From positions 372,001 through 436,000 of the forward strand of contig NZ_JAERRK010000001.1 in the NCBI RefSeq assembly GCF_016741775.1: a stretch of DNA of 64,000 bases, in the 5' to 3' direction. Origin of the DNA: Streptomyces actinomycinicus (GTDB lineage: Bacteria; Actinomycetota; Actinomycetes; Streptomycetales; Streptomycetaceae). A model generated the notes under the pieces. That model had not been told where the DNA came from, searched no databases, and saw only the letters and a list, made by a program, of their open reading frames with translations. How positions within the stretch are numbered: position 1 is the stretch's first letter; each line of letters begins with the position of its first letter. Shown here one piece after another: positions 11,468 through 20,653 of the stretch. Made by a program: the position numbers and the translations under genes.

Positions 11468-12406
11468 GTGAGGGACACGAAAGAGAGCCGGCTGCTCCTG
11501 GTCCTGCTGGTCGCCATCGCGTTCGCGTTGATCACGGTGGACATCCGAGGGGGCCGCAATTCCCCCGTCGACGGTGCCCGGCACGCCGCAGCAGCGGTGT
11601 TCGGCCCGGTCGAGAACGGACTGTCCTCCGCGGTCGACCCGGTCGGCAACGCCGTCTCCGCGATCCGTGAATCCGGCAGTCGCCACGACCGGCTCGCCGC
11701 GCTGGAGAAGGAGAACGCGGCCCTCAAGGCGAAGCTCGGCAGCGACGACCGCAACCGCAGCCGCCTCAAGCAGCTCGAGAAGGTGCTGAAGATCGCCGGC
11801 GACGGCCAGTACGGCATCAAGGGCGCCCAGGTCATCGCCATAGGGTCGGCCCAGGGCTTCTCCTGGACCCTCACCATCGACGCCGGCGCGGACGACGGCA
11901 TCAAGCGGGACATGACCGTCCTCAACGGCGACGGACTGGTCGGACGGGTCACCACCGTCGGCCCCAGCACCGCCACCGTGCTGCTGGCCAACGACCCCGA
12001 CTTCACCGTCGGCACCCGCATGGAGGCCGGCGACGAACTCGGCTTCGCCTCCGGGCAGGGCGACCGCCCGCTGCGCGTGGAACTCCTCAACGGCAAGGCG
12101 GAGGTGAAGAAGGGCGACCGACTGGTCACGTTCGGCTCGCAGGCGGACCGGCCGTTCGTGCCGGGCGTCCCGGTCGGTGTGGTCTCCAGGGTCGACCCCT
12201 CCGGCGGCGGACTCACCCGCACCCTCTACGTCACCCCGTACGTCAGCTTCACCAAGCTCGACATCGTCGGCGTGGTCGTGCAGGCACCCAAGAACGACCC
12301 GCGGGACACCGTGCTCCCGGCGAAGCCCAAGCCGGTGCCGACACCGACGGTCACCGTCACGGTCACACCGTCGGCGAACGCCCCCGACACCGACGAGCAG
12401 CAGTAG
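11468..12406 (+). CDS. mreC: Rod-shape/spore-wall protein MreC
   Basis: Bitopic membrane protein with a short cytoplasmic N-terminus (RDTKESR), one transmembrane helix (LLLVLLVAIAFALITVDI), a coiled coil near residues 70-110 (RLAALEKENAALKAKLG and RLKQLEKVLKI), and two beta-barrel domains. The family scaffold links MreB-MreD to the PBP2-SEDS synthase. The C-terminal tail after the barrels is Pro/Thr/Val rich. The length is 312 residues. It lies 14 bp before mreD. The start GTG at 11468 has no strong ribosome-binding site, so it is the least certain point. Confidence 0.94.
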   Translation: MRDTKESRLLLVLLVAIAFALITVDIRGGRNSPVDGARHAAAAVFGPVENGLSSAVDPVGNAVSAIRESGSRHDRLAALEKENAALKAKLGSDDRNRSRLKQLEKVLKIAGDGQYGIKGAQVIAIGSAQGFSWTLTIDAGADDGIKRDMTVLNGDGLVGRVTTVGPSTATVLLANDPDFTVGTRMEAGDELGFASGQGDRPLRVELLNGKAEVKKGDRLVTFGSQADRPFVPGVPVGVVSRVDPSGGGLTRTLYVTPYVSFTKLDIVGVVVQAPKNDPRDTVLPAKPKPVPTPTVTVTVTPSANAPDTDEQQ

Positions 12407-12420
12407 GAGCCTGAATCCCC

Positions 12421-13098
12421 ATGCGTGTCAACCGGATCCTGCTCTCCACCGCGCTGGTCGTCGTGGCCCTGGTCGTCCAGGTGAGCGTCCTCGCCCGGCT
12501 GCACCTGCCCGGTGCCGTCCCCGACCTGCTGCTGCTCACCGTCCTGGGCCTGGCGATGGTGTACGGCCATGTCGGCGGCGCCCTCGTCGGTTTCGGCGCC
12601 GGCCTGCTGGCCGACCTGGCCCCGCCCGCCGACCACGCGGCCGGCCGCTACGCCCTCGTGCTGTGCGTCATCGGGTACCTCGCCGGGCTCATCCGCCCGG
12701 AGAACGGCCGCCTGAAGTCGGCGACCGGCCCGATGGCCGTCGTGGTCGCCGCGGCCGTCGGCTCCACCCTGCTGTACGCCGGCGTGGGCGCCCTCGTCGG
12801 CGACACCGCCGCCCGCCACGTCGGGCTGACCGGGCTGCTGTTCTCGGCCGCCCTGTACGACCTGCTGCTCGCCCCGTTCGTGGTGCCCGGAGTCATGTGG
12901 CTGGCCCGCCGCGCCGACAACGACCCGCTCACCGAGACCGGCCCCGCGGCCAAGGCCGGTGACATCTCCTCCGGCTGGCTCTCCTCCGGCACCGGCCTGC
13001 GCATCGGCGACCAGCGCGGCGGCCTCGGGGCCCTGAAGGCCAAGGCCCGCACCCGCTCCGCCAGGGTCGGCCGCATCAAGGGGGTCAAGCGGCTGTGA
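12421..13098 (+). CDS. mreD: Rod-shape/spore-wall protein MreD
   Basis: Integral membrane protein of 225 residues with about five to six helices, beginning MRVNRILLSTALVVVALVVQ. The segment RLHLPGAVPDLLLLTVLGLAMVYGHVGG and the GFGAGLLADLAPPADHAAGRYAL motif are characteristic of the family. A positively charged C-terminal tail of about 60 residues (KAKARTRSARVGRIKGVKRL) is longer than in rod-shaped bacteria and probably cytoplasmic. It is the third gene of the mreBCD-pbp2-sfr cluster, with 146 bp before pbp2. Confidence 0.93.
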   Translation: MRVNRILLSTALVVVALVVQVSVLARLHLPGAVPDLLLLTVLGLAMVYGHVGGALVGFGAGLLADLAPPADHAAGRYALVLCVIGYLAGLIRPENGRLKSATGPMAVVVAAAVGSTLLYAGVGALVGDTAARHVGLTGLLFSAALYDLLLAPFVVPGVMWLARRADNDPLTETGPAAKAGDISSGWLSSGTGLRIGDQRGGLGALKAKARTRSARVGRIKGVKRL

Positions 13099-13244
13099 GC
13101 GCCGGGAAGTTCACCCGAACGGGTCAGCTGTCCCGGAACGCGGGTTCACAGGCTGGTCGTTCATCATTCGTACGCGCGCAGGCGGTTCGCACACAGGCGC
13201 CGCACGCACGGACGTCCGTGCACTGAGAGGGGGCGACAGCCGCA

Positions 13245-15497
13245 GTGACCAACATTCCCGAGACCGGTCGGACCCCACGGGTCCAGATCCGGCTCGTCGT
13301 GATCCAGATCCTCGTCCTCTCCCTCCTCGGCACACTCGGTGGCCGGTTGTGGTACCTGCAGATCCGCCAGGGCGCGGAGTACCAGAAGGAGGCGTCGGGC
13401 AACCACGTCCAGCAGGTCGTCGACCCCGCCGTGCGCGGCGACATCCTGGACGCCCGCGGCGTGCCCCTCGCGGACAACGAGACCCGGCTGGTCGTCTCCG
13501 CCTCCCGTACCGACCTGCTGAAGCAGAAGGACGACGGCAGGGCCGTGCTCACCAAGCTGGCCCGCGTCCTCGGCATGAGCCCCGGCGACGTCATGCAGAA
13601 GGTCCGGCTGTGCGACGCCAAGACGCCCCAGCCCTGCTGGAACGGCTCGCCGTACCAGCCGATCCCCATCACCGACGAGGCCACCGCCAAGCAGGCCCTG
13701 CAGATCCGCGAGCGCTCCGAGGACTTCCCCGGCATCACCGCCGAGCCCGAGGCCGTCCGCCGCTACGCGGGGCCGGGCAAGTCCAACACGGCCCAGGTGC
13801 TCGGCTATCTCTCGCCGGTCACCGACTACGAGATCCAGAAGGCCAAGGACACCGACTCGCCCTATCTGCGCTCCGACATGGTGGGCCGTTCCGGCCTGGA
13901 GCGGACCTACGACAAGGTGCTGCGCGGCAAGGCCGGCGTCACCCGGTACGAGGTCGACAACCTCGGCCGGGTCATCGGCAAGGCCCGGTCGGACGCGGCC
14001 GAGTCCGGTTCCAACCTGGTCACCAGCATCGACTCCCGGGTCCAGCGGGTCGCCGAGTTCGAGCTGAACAAGGCCATGAAGAAGGCCCGCGAACAGTTCG
14101 ACAAGATCACCGGCGAGAACTACAAGGCCGACTCCGGCGCCGTCGTCGTCATGGAGGCCAAGACCGGCCGGATCGTCGCCATGGCCTCCGCGCCGACCTA
14201 CGACCCGAACGTCTGGGTCGGCGGCATCTCCGCCAAGGACTACAAGGCCCTCACCGGCAAGAACTCCGACTACCCCCTGCTCAACCGGGCCATACAGGGT
14301 CAGGCGGCCCCCGGCTCCACCTTCAAGGTGGTCTCCACGGCCGCCGCGGTCCAGGCGGGCTACGTCTGGGACGGCGGCTACCCCTGCACCAGCTCGTACT
14401 CCGTCGGCGGCCAGGTCTTCAAGAACTTCGAGGGCGAGAGCTTCGGCCCGATCTCGCTCGGCCGGGCGCTGGAGGTCTCCTGCGACACCGTCTTCTACGG
14501 CCTCGCCGACCGCGAGTGGAAGAAGGACGGCGGCATCAACCCCAAGAAGGGCCAGCCCAAGGACTGGTTCTTCAAGACCGCCCACCAGTTCGGCCTCGGC
14601 AAGGAGACCGGCATCGACCTGCCCAACGAGGTCACCGGCCGCGTCCCCGACCGCCAGTGGAAGCTCGACTACTGGAAGGCCAACAAGGACGCCTGGTGCA
14701 AGACCGGCAAGAAGGACGGCTCCTACGTCGAGAAGATCGCCTACGAGAACTGCCTCGAAGGCAACAAGATGCGCGAGGGTGACGAGATCAACTACTCCAT
14801 CGGCCAGGGCGACACGCTCGTCACGCCGATCCAGGAGGCCGTGATCTACGGCGCCGTCGCCAACGGCGGCACGATGTACCAGCCGACCATCGGCAAGGCG
14901 ATCATCAGCGCCGACGGCAAGTCGGTGCAGGAGATCAAGCCGAAGAAGAACGGCAGGCTGCCGGTCAGCCAGGCCACCCTCGACGGCATGAACGACGCCT
15001 TCGCGGGCGTCATCACCCGCGGAACGGCCGCCTGGAAGTTCGGCGGCTGGCCCCAGGACAAGATCACGCTGCACGGCAAGACCGGTACCGCCGAGGTCTA
15101 CGGCAAGCAGACCACGTCCTGGCTGGCCACCTACTCCAAGGACTACACGGTGATCATGACGATCGCCCAGGCCGGTACGGGTTCCGGCGCCTCCGGTGAG
15201 GCCGTGCGCAACATCTACAGCGCGCTCTACGGCGTCCAGGGCGACGGCTCCATCGACCACAAGAAGGCGCTGCTGCCCGAGCCGCAGAAGGGCCTGCCCA
15301 AGGTCCGCCCGGACGGCACCATCGCCTCCCCCAAGGTCACCGGCGACCCGGCGAAGGACGCCGAGGCAGCCCAGAAGAACAACCCCACCAACGGCGACGA
15401 CCAACAGCCCGCGGGCACCACGGCCTCGCCCGGCACCGGCAACCGTGACACCCGCAGGCGGGCCCGCAGGAGGGGAAGCCGGAGGATGCCCTCATGA
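13245..15497 (+). CDS. mrdA: Penicillin-binding protein 2 (class B transpeptidase)
   Basis: Monofunctional peptidoglycan transpeptidase that cross-links stem peptides, paired with the SEDS glycosyltransferase whose gene overlaps its end. One N-terminal helix (IRLVVIQILVLSLLGTLGG) is followed by the dimerisation domain and the transpeptidase domain. The active-site Ser358 is in STFK, the second motif is Ser518 (YSIGQGD) and the third is KTG at 612-614 (HGKTGTAEV). Length is 750 residues with a low-complexity Pro/Thr/Arg tail. The ATGA overlap at 15494-15497 couples it to rodA. Confidence 0.95.
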   Translation: MTNIPETGRTPRVQIRLVVIQILVLSLLGTLGGRLWYLQIRQGAEYQKEASGNHVQQVVDPAVRGDILDARGVPLADNETRLVVSASRTDLLKQKDDGRAVLTKLARVLGMSPGDVMQKVRLCDAKTPQPCWNGSPYQPIPITDEATAKQALQIRERSEDFPGITAEPEAVRRYAGPGKSNTAQVLGYLSPVTDYEIQKAKDTDSPYLRSDMVGRSGLERTYDKVLRGKAGVTRYEVDNLGRVIGKARSDAAESGSNLVTSIDSRVQRVAEFELNKAMKKAREQFDKITGENYKADSGAVVVMEAKTGRIVAMASAPTYDPNVWVGGISAKDYKALTGKNSDYPLLNRAIQGQAAPGSTFKVVSTAAAVQAGYVWDGGYPCTSSYSVGGQVFKNFEGESFGPISLGRALEVSCDTVFYGLADREWKKDGGINPKKGQPKDWFFKTAHQFGLGKETGIDLPNEVTGRVPDRQWKLDYWKANKDAWCKTGKKDGSYVEKIAYENCLEGNKMREGDEINYSIGQGDTLVTPIQEAVIYGAVANGGTMYQPTIGKAIISADGKSVQEIKPKKNGRLPVSQATLDGMNDAFAGVITRGTAAWKFGGWPQDKITLHGKTGTAEVYGKQTTSWLATYSKDYTVIMTIAQAGTGSGASGEAVRNIYSALYGVQGDGSIDHKKALLPEPQKGLPKVRPDGTIASPKVTGDPAKDAEAAQKNNPTNGDDQQPAGTTASPGTGNRDTRRRARRRGSRRMPS

Positions 15498-16690
15498 CCG
15501 GCACGAACAGCTTCTCCGTCTCCGGCTACGGCCCCGAGCGGGCCGGCTGGACCAGGATCTTCGCCCGGGACTCCCTGACCCGCCGGCTCGACTGGCCGAT
15601 GCTGCTGGCGGCCACCGCGCTGTCCCTGATGGGCTCCCTGCTGGTCTACTCGGCCACCCGCAACCGCACCGAGCTGAACCAGGGCGACCCCTACTTCTTC
15701 CTGGTCCGGCACCTGATGAACCTCGGCATCGGGATCGCCCTGATGATCGGCACCGTCTGGCTCGGCCACCGCGCCCTGCGCAACGCCGTGCCGATCCTCT
15801 ACGGCGTGTCGGTCATGCTGGCCCTGGTGGTCCTCACGCCGCTCGGCGCGACCATCAACGGCCAGCGCAACTGGCTCGTCATCGGCGGGTTCTCGCTCCA
15901 GCCCGCCGAGTTCCTCAAGGTGACGATCATCCTCGGCATGGCCATGCTGCTGGCCGCGCGGGTGGACGCGGGCGACAAGCCGTACCCCGACCACCGGACC
16001 GTGTTCCAGGCGCTGTGCCTGGCCGCCGTACCGATCCTGATCCTGCTCCTCATGCCGGACCTCGGCTCGGTGCTCGCCATGGTGGCGATCATCCTGGGCG
16101 TGCTGCTCGCCTCCGGCGCCTCCAACCGCTGGATCTTCGGCCTGCTCACCGCGGGTGTGATCGGCTGCATCGCCATCTGGCAGCTGCACATCCTGGACGA
16201 GTACCAGATCAACCGGTTCGCGGCCTTCGCCAACCCCGACCTGGACCCCGCGGGCGTCGGCTACAACACCAACCAGGCCCGCATCGCCATCGGCTCCGGC
16301 GGGCTCACCGGCGCCGGACTCTTCCACGGCTCGCAGACCACCGGCCAGTTCGTGCCCGAGCAGCAGACGGACTTCGTCTTCACGGTCGCGGGGGAGGAAC
16401 TGGGCTTCCTCGGCGCCGGCCTGATCATCTTCCTGCTCGGGGTCGTCCTCTGGCGCGCCTGCCGGATAGCACGCGACTCGACCGAGCTGTACGGGACGAC
16501 CGTCGCCGCCGGCATCGTCGCCTGGTTCGCCTTCCAGTCCTTCGAGAACATCGGCATGACCCTCGGCATCATGCCGGTCACCGGCCTGCCCCTGCCCTTC
16601 GTGTCGTACGGCGGCTCGTCCATGTTCGCGGTGTGGGTGGCGGTCGGCCTGCTGCAGTCGATCAAGGTGCAGCGACCGATGTCAGCGTGA
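15494..16690 (+). CDS. rodA: SEDS peptidoglycan glycosyltransferase RodA/Sfr
   Basis: Polytopic SEDS-family enzyme (398 residues, about ten helices) that polymerises lipid II into glycan strands together with PBP2. Conserved segments include LVYSATRN, GATINGQRNWLVIGGFSLQPAEFLKV, the large-loop aspartate region FANPDLDPAGVGYNTNQA and the C-terminal GLPLPFVSYGGSSM. It starts within the end of the PBP2 gene (4-bp overlap), which implies translational coupling and a stoichiometric pair. It is the last gene of the mre cluster. Confidence 0.95.
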   Translation: MTGTNSFSVSGYGPERAGWTRIFARDSLTRRLDWPMLLAATALSLMGSLLVYSATRNRTELNQGDPYFFLVRHLMNLGIGIALMIGTVWLGHRALRNAVPILYGVSVMLALVVLTPLGATINGQRNWLVIGGFSLQPAEFLKVTIILGMAMLLAARVDAGDKPYPDHRTVFQALCLAAVPILILLLMPDLGSVLAMVAIILGVLLASGASNRWIFGLLTAGVIGCIAIWQLHILDEYQINRFAAFANPDLDPAGVGYNTNQARIAIGSGGLTGAGLFHGSQTTGQFVPEQQTDFVFTVAGEELGFLGAGLIIFLLGVVLWRACRIARDSTELYGTTVAAGIVAWFAFQSFENIGMTLGIMPVTGLPLPFVSYGGSSMFAVWVAVGLLQSIKVQRPMSA

Positions 16691-16800
16691 GAACACCGGC
16701 CCCGGGCAAGGTCCGGCGCGCGGGCGTTCACCGGGCGGATGGCGGAAGTTTTCCGGCCATTCACCCCGGACGGCCTCTGCCGCCCGGGCCCGCCGCCCAC

Positions 16801-16815
16801 TAGATTCGGTTCATG
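16801..16815 (+). promoter_or_regulatory. Leaderless -10 element of the CYTH-CHAD gene
   Basis: TAGATT at 16801-16806 is 6 bases before the ATG at 16813. There is no ribosome-binding site, so the message is probably leaderless. Confidence 0.6.
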
Positions 16816-18315
16816 GCGGATGCGAAACGCGAGATAGAGCGCAAGTACGAATCCGACGACAGCGGGCTGCCCGACCTGACCGGCGTCGGGGGAGTGGCCG
16901 CGGTCCTCGACAAGGGCCTGGTCGAACTGGACGCCGTGTACTACGACACCGCCGACGAACGCCTCACGGCGGCCTCGCTCACCCTGCGCCGCCGCACCGG
17001 CGGCTCGGACGCGGGCTGGCACCTGAAGTTCCCGGTCGCCCCCGGAGTGCGCGACGAGATCCGGGCACCGCTCTCCGACAGCATCCCCGAGGAGATCGCC
17101 GCCCTCGTCCGCTCCCGCGTCCGCGACCGCGTGCTGGCCCCCCTGGTCCGGCTGCGGTCCGCCCGCGACGTGCGGCACCTGGTCGACGCCGAGGGGACCC
17201 TGCTGGCCGAGGCGAGCGTCGACACCGTGACCGCCGCACGGTCCACCGGCGAGGGCGGAGCCGCCCAGTGGACCGAGATCGAGGTGGAACTGGCCGACGG
17301 CGGCGACCCGGCCTTCCTGGACCAGGTGGAGAAGCGGCTGCGCAAGGCAGGCGTACGGCCCTCCGCCTCCCCGTCGAAACTGGCCCGCGCCCTGGAACAG
17401 ACCCGGCCCGGCCGCCACGGGAAGAAGCCCCGGCCCGCCCGGCCCACCACCGCCGGCGACCACGTCCTCGCCTACCTGCGCGCGCAGCGCGACGTGCTGG
17501 TCGAACTGGACCCCGCCGTCCGCCGGGACATCCCCGACTCCGTCCACCGGATGAGGGTCGCCACCCGGCGCGCCCGCAGCACCCTGCGCACCTTCCGCAA
17601 CGTCCTGGACCGCACCGTCACCGACCCCGTCGCCGCCGAGCTGAAGTGGCTCGCCGGCGAGCTGGGCGTGGACCGCGACCAGGAGGTCCTGGCCGAACGC
17701 CTCACGACCGCCCTGGACGCCCTGCCGCCCGCCCTGGTCACCGGCCCCGTCGCCGAGCGCCTCGCCTCCTGGGCGGAGATCCGCCGCGGCGGCGCCCACG
17801 CCCACCTCACCGGCGTCCTGGACTCCCGCCGCTACCTGACCCTGCTCGACACCCTGGACACCCTGCTCACCGGCCCGCCCCTGCGGAAGGCGGCCGGGAA
17901 GAAGCCGGGCAAGGTGCTCGACAAGGCCGTACGCAAGGACCTGGCGAAGCTGTCGGCGCTGGTCGAGCAGGCGCTGGAGCTGCCACCGGGCGAGGACCGC
18001 GACCACGCCCTGCACGAGGCCCGCAAGAAGGCCAAGCGCACCCGCTACGCGGCCGAGGCGGTCACCGACGCCCTCGGCACCCCTGCGGCTTCCCTCACGA
18101 AGTCCATGAAGTCCCTGACCACCCTCCTCGGCGAACACCAGGACAGCGTCATGGCCCGCCACACCCTGCGCGAGCTGTCCGCGGTGGCCCACGCGACGGG
18201 CGAGGACACCTTCACGTACGGCCTGCTCTACGGCAGGGAGGAGGCCGGCGCGGCCAGGACGGAGGCGGAACTGCCCGCGCGGTGGAAGAAGATCAGGTCC
18301 GGGGCCGACGGCTGA
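16813..18315 (+). CDS. CYTH and CHAD domain-containing protein
   Basis: The product (500 residues) joins two domains that bind phosphate-rich anions. The N-terminal CYTH domain (about 1-200) has the ExExK signature at Glu7, Glu9 and Lys11 and many inward-facing Arg, Lys and Glu typical of the triphosphate tunnel fold. The C-terminal CHAD domain (about 215-490) is helical with conserved histidines and basic residues (SVHRMRVATRRARSTLRTF and HEARKKAKRTRYAAEAV), a family linked to polyphosphate binding. The likely activity is hydrolysis of inorganic tri- or polyphosphate, but this is inferred from domain families. It is transcribed alone from a leaderless promoter. Confidence 0.92.
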   Translation: MADAKREIERKYESDDSGLPDLTGVGGVAAVLDKGLVELDAVYYDTADERLTAASLTLRRRTGGSDAGWHLKFPVAPGVRDEIRAPLSDSIPEEIAALVRSRVRDRVLAPLVRLRSARDVRHLVDAEGTLLAEASVDTVTAARSTGEGGAAQWTEIEVELADGGDPAFLDQVEKRLRKAGVRPSASPSKLARALEQTRPGRHGKKPRPARPTTAGDHVLAYLRAQRDVLVELDPAVRRDIPDSVHRMRVATRRARSTLRTFRNVLDRTVTDPVAAELKWLAGELGVDRDQEVLAERLTTALDALPPALVTGPVAERLASWAEIRRGGAHAHLTGVLDSRRYLTLLDTLDTLLTGPPLRKAAGKKPGKVLDKAVRKDLAKLSALVEQALELPPGEDRDHALHEARKKAKRTRYAAEAVTDALGTPAASLTKSMKSLTTLLGEHQDSVMARHTLRELSAVAHATGEDTFTYGLLYGREEAGAARTEAELPARWKKIRSGADG

Positions 18316-18370
18316 GCGTTCAGGGGAGGCCGTCGTCCGGGTTACGCTGAATGGTCACCCCTGTCAGCTC

Positions 18371-20347
18371 ATGAAGGTTCGCGAGATGCCTGTCGAGTCG
18401 GTTTTCCCGCAGCTCGAAGCTCTGCTCCCGCACGTGCAGAAGCCGATCCAGTACGTCGGCGGAGAGCTAAACTCCACGGTCAAGCCGTGGCACGAGTGCG
18501 ACGTCCGCTGGGCGCTCATGTACCCGGACGCGTACGAGGTCGGCCTGCCCAACCAGGGCGTCATGATCCTCTACGAGGTCCTCAACGAGCAGGAAGGCGT
18601 CCTCGCCGAGCGCACGTACAGCGTGTGGCCGGACCTGGAGGCGCTGATGCGCGAGCACGGCGTCCCCCAGTTCACGGTCGACAGCCACCGCCCGGTGAAG
18701 GCCTTCGACGTGTTCGGACTCAGCTTCTCCACGGAGCTGGGCTACACCAACATGCTCACCGCGCTGGACCTGGCGGGCATTCCGCTGGAGTCCAAGGACC
18801 GCACCGTCGACGACCCGATCGTCCTGGCCGGCGGCCACGCGGCCTTCAACCCGGAGCCGATCGCCGACTTCATCGACGCGGCGATCATCGGTGACGGCGA
18901 GCAGGCCGTGCTCGACATGACGCGGATCATCAAGGAGTGGAAGGCGGAGGGCCGCCCCGGCGGCCGCGAGGAGGTCCTGCTCCGCCTGGCCAAGACGGGC
19001 GGCGTCTACATCCCGGCGTTCTACGACGTCGAGTACCTGCAGGACGGCCGCATCGCCCGCGTCGTCCCCAACCGCTCCGGCGTCCCGTGGCGCGTGTCCA
19101 AGCACACGGTCATGGACCTGGACGAGTGGCCGTACCCGAAGCAGCCGCTCGTCCCCCTGGCCGAGACGGTCCACGAGCGCATGTCGGTGGAGATCTTCCG
19201 CGGCTGCACCCGAGGCTGCCGCTTCTGCCAGGCCGGCATGATCACGCGCCCGGTGCGCGAGCGCTCCATCACCGGCATCGGCGAGATGGTCGACAAGGGC
19301 CTGAAGGCGACCGGCTTCGAGGAGGTGGGCCTCCTCTCCCTCTCCTCCGCGGACCACTCGGAGATCGGCGACATCGCCAAGGGACTCGCGGACCGCTACG
19401 AGGACGACAAGATCGGCCTCTCGCTCCCGTCGACCCGGGTCGACGCCTTCAACGTCGACCTGGCGAACGAGCTGACCCGCAACGGCCGCCGCTCCGGTCT
19501 GACCTTCGCCCCCGAGGGCGGCTCCGAGCGCATGCGCAAGGTCATCAACAAGATGGTCTCGGAGGAGGACCTGATCCGGACCGTCGCCACCGCCTACGGC
19601 AACGGCTGGCGCCAGGTGAAGCTGTACTTCATGTGCGGCCTGCCGACGGAGACCGACGAGGACGTCCTCCAGATCGCCGACATGGCGACCCACGTGATCC
19701 AGAAGGGCCGCGAGGTCTCCCGGTCGAACGACATCCGCTGCACGGTCTCGATCGGCGGCTTCGTCCCCAAGCCGCACACCCCCTTCCAGTGGGCCCCGCA
19801 GCTCTCCGCCGAGGAGACGGACGCCCGCCTGGAGAAGCTCCGCGACAAGATCCGCGGCGACAAGAAGTACGGCCGCTCGATCGGCTTCCGCTACCACGAC
19901 GGCAAGCCGGGCATCGTCGAGGGTCTGCTCTCCCGCGGCGACCGCCGCATCGGAGCGGTCATCCGCGCGGTCTACGACGACGGCGGCCGCTTCGACGGCT
20001 GGCGCGAGCACTTCTCCTACGACCGCTGGATGGCCTGCGCGGACAAGGCCCTGGAGCCCTTCGGCGTGGACGTCGACTGGTACACCACCCGCGAGCGCAC
20101 CTACGAGGAGGTCCTGCCCTGGGACCACCTCGACTCCGGCCTGGACAAGGACTGGCTGTGGGAGGACTGGCAGGACGCCCTCGACGAGACGGAGGTCGAG
20201 GACTGCCGCTGGACCCCGTGCTTCGACTGCGGCGTCTGCCCGCAGATGGACACTCACATCCAGGTGGGCCCGACCGGCAAGAAGCTGCTGCCGCTGACGG
20301 TCAAGAACGCGGGTCCGACCCCGGCCGCGAGCGGTCACGCGCACTGA
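18371..20347 (+). CDS. B12-binding-type radical SAM protein, TIGR03960 family
   Basis: A 658-residue protein with an N-terminal cobalamin-binding-like region (YPDAYEVGLPNQGVMILYEVLN) and a radical SAM domain whose cluster motif CTRGCRFC (Cys-x3-Cys-x2-Cys) lies near residue 280. A Cys-rich C-terminal segment (CFDCGVCPQMD) may hold another metal site. The substrate is unknown. This family is normally encoded directly before a DUF2344 radical SAM-linked protein, which here is 24.7 kb away at 45028. An ATG at 18386, giving MPVESVFPQ, is an alternative start. The last ~108 bp of the gene are duplicated twice downstream, which marks this 3' end as an insertion target. Confidence 0.9.
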   Translation: MKVREMPVESVFPQLEALLPHVQKPIQYVGGELNSTVKPWHECDVRWALMYPDAYEVGLPNQGVMILYEVLNEQEGVLAERTYSVWPDLEALMREHGVPQFTVDSHRPVKAFDVFGLSFSTELGYTNMLTALDLAGIPLESKDRTVDDPIVLAGGHAAFNPEPIADFIDAAIIGDGEQAVLDMTRIIKEWKAEGRPGGREEVLLRLAKTGGVYIPAFYDVEYLQDGRIARVVPNRSGVPWRVSKHTVMDLDEWPYPKQPLVPLAETVHERMSVEIFRGCTRGCRFCQAGMITRPVRERSITGIGEMVDKGLKATGFEEVGLLSLSSADHSEIGDIAKGLADRYEDDKIGLSLPSTRVDAFNVDLANELTRNGRRSGLTFAPEGGSERMRKVINKMVSEEDLIRTVATAYGNGWRQVKLYFMCGLPTETDEDVLQIADMATHVIQKGREVSRSNDIRCTVSIGGFVPKPHTPFQWAPQLSAEETDARLEKLRDKIRGDKKYGRSIGFRYHDGKPGIVEGLLSRGDRRIGAVIRAVYDDGGRFDGWREHFSYDRWMACADKALEPFGVDVDWYTTRERTYEEVLPWDHLDSGLDKDWLWEDWQDALDETEVEDCRWTPCFDCGVCPQMDTHIQVGPTGKKLLPLTVKNAGPTPAASGHAH

Positions 20348-20369
20348 GGCGGGCGAGGCACTCGACCGG

Positions 20370-20534
20370 GTGATTGAGGCGATGACAGCGGCGAGTGAGG
20401 AAGAGGTGGCTGCGGTGCTTGCCGCTGTCGGTGCCTCTCGTCGTCGCCCTGCGGCGCCGCCGACGGTGTCTCGCACGCCGCTACCGGAGGCTGGCGGCCC
20501 GCTTCACATCGTCTCCGAGGTGGAGTGGGTCTGA
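20370..20534 (+). CDS. Small ORF after the radical SAM gene, copy 1
   Basis: An open frame overlaps the end of the radical SAM gene in the +1 frame and encodes TRTEAGEALDRVIEAMTAAS and EEEVAAVLAAVGASRRRP, ending EVEWV. In this copy the first usable start is the GTG at 20370, giving 54 residues. In copy 2 a GTG at 21950 starts before the overlap. Differences between the copies are mostly conservative (Glu/Asp, Val/Leu, Met/Leu), which suggests a real protein rather than chance. Function is unknown. A terminator follows at 20571-20597. Confidence 0.45.
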   Translation: MIEAMTAASEEEVAAVLAAVGASRRRPAAPPTVSRTPLPEAGGPLHIVSEVEWV

Positions 20535-20570
20535 CCCCTCCTGCCTCGTGAACGGTTGGACGACGCGTTA

Positions 20571-20597
20571 AGCCCCTTCCCAATCAGGGAGGGGGCT
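20571..20597. terminator. Terminator of repeat copy 1
   Basis: AGCCCCTTCCC pairs with GGGAGGGGGCT (one G-T pair) around AATCA. It lies between a plus-strand small ORF and a minus-strand gene ending at 20654, so it may act both ways. Confidence 0.65.
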
Positions 20598-20653
20598 CGT
20601 TGCTGTCTTGAACACGAAAGGGAGCAGTCGCTGGCTAGGACGGGTCGCGCCGA

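Larger units (their letters stand above)
20240..20597 (+). repeat. Direct repeat copy 1: native gene 3' end, small ORF and terminator
   Basis: Unit made of the last ~108 bp of the radical SAM gene (from CCGCAG at 20240), the small overlapping ORF and the hairpin ending at 20597. It is repeated in the same order and orientation at 21859-22213 and, with an internal deletion, at 23799-24033. A stretch of 38 bp beginning CACATCCAGGTGGGC (20255-20292) is identical in all three copies and is the best candidate attachment core. Confidence 0.85.

Noticed and set aside
13105..13160. PHO box before the PBP2 gene
   Set aside because: GTTCACC and GTTCACA occur but are about 34 bp apart and not in tandem.
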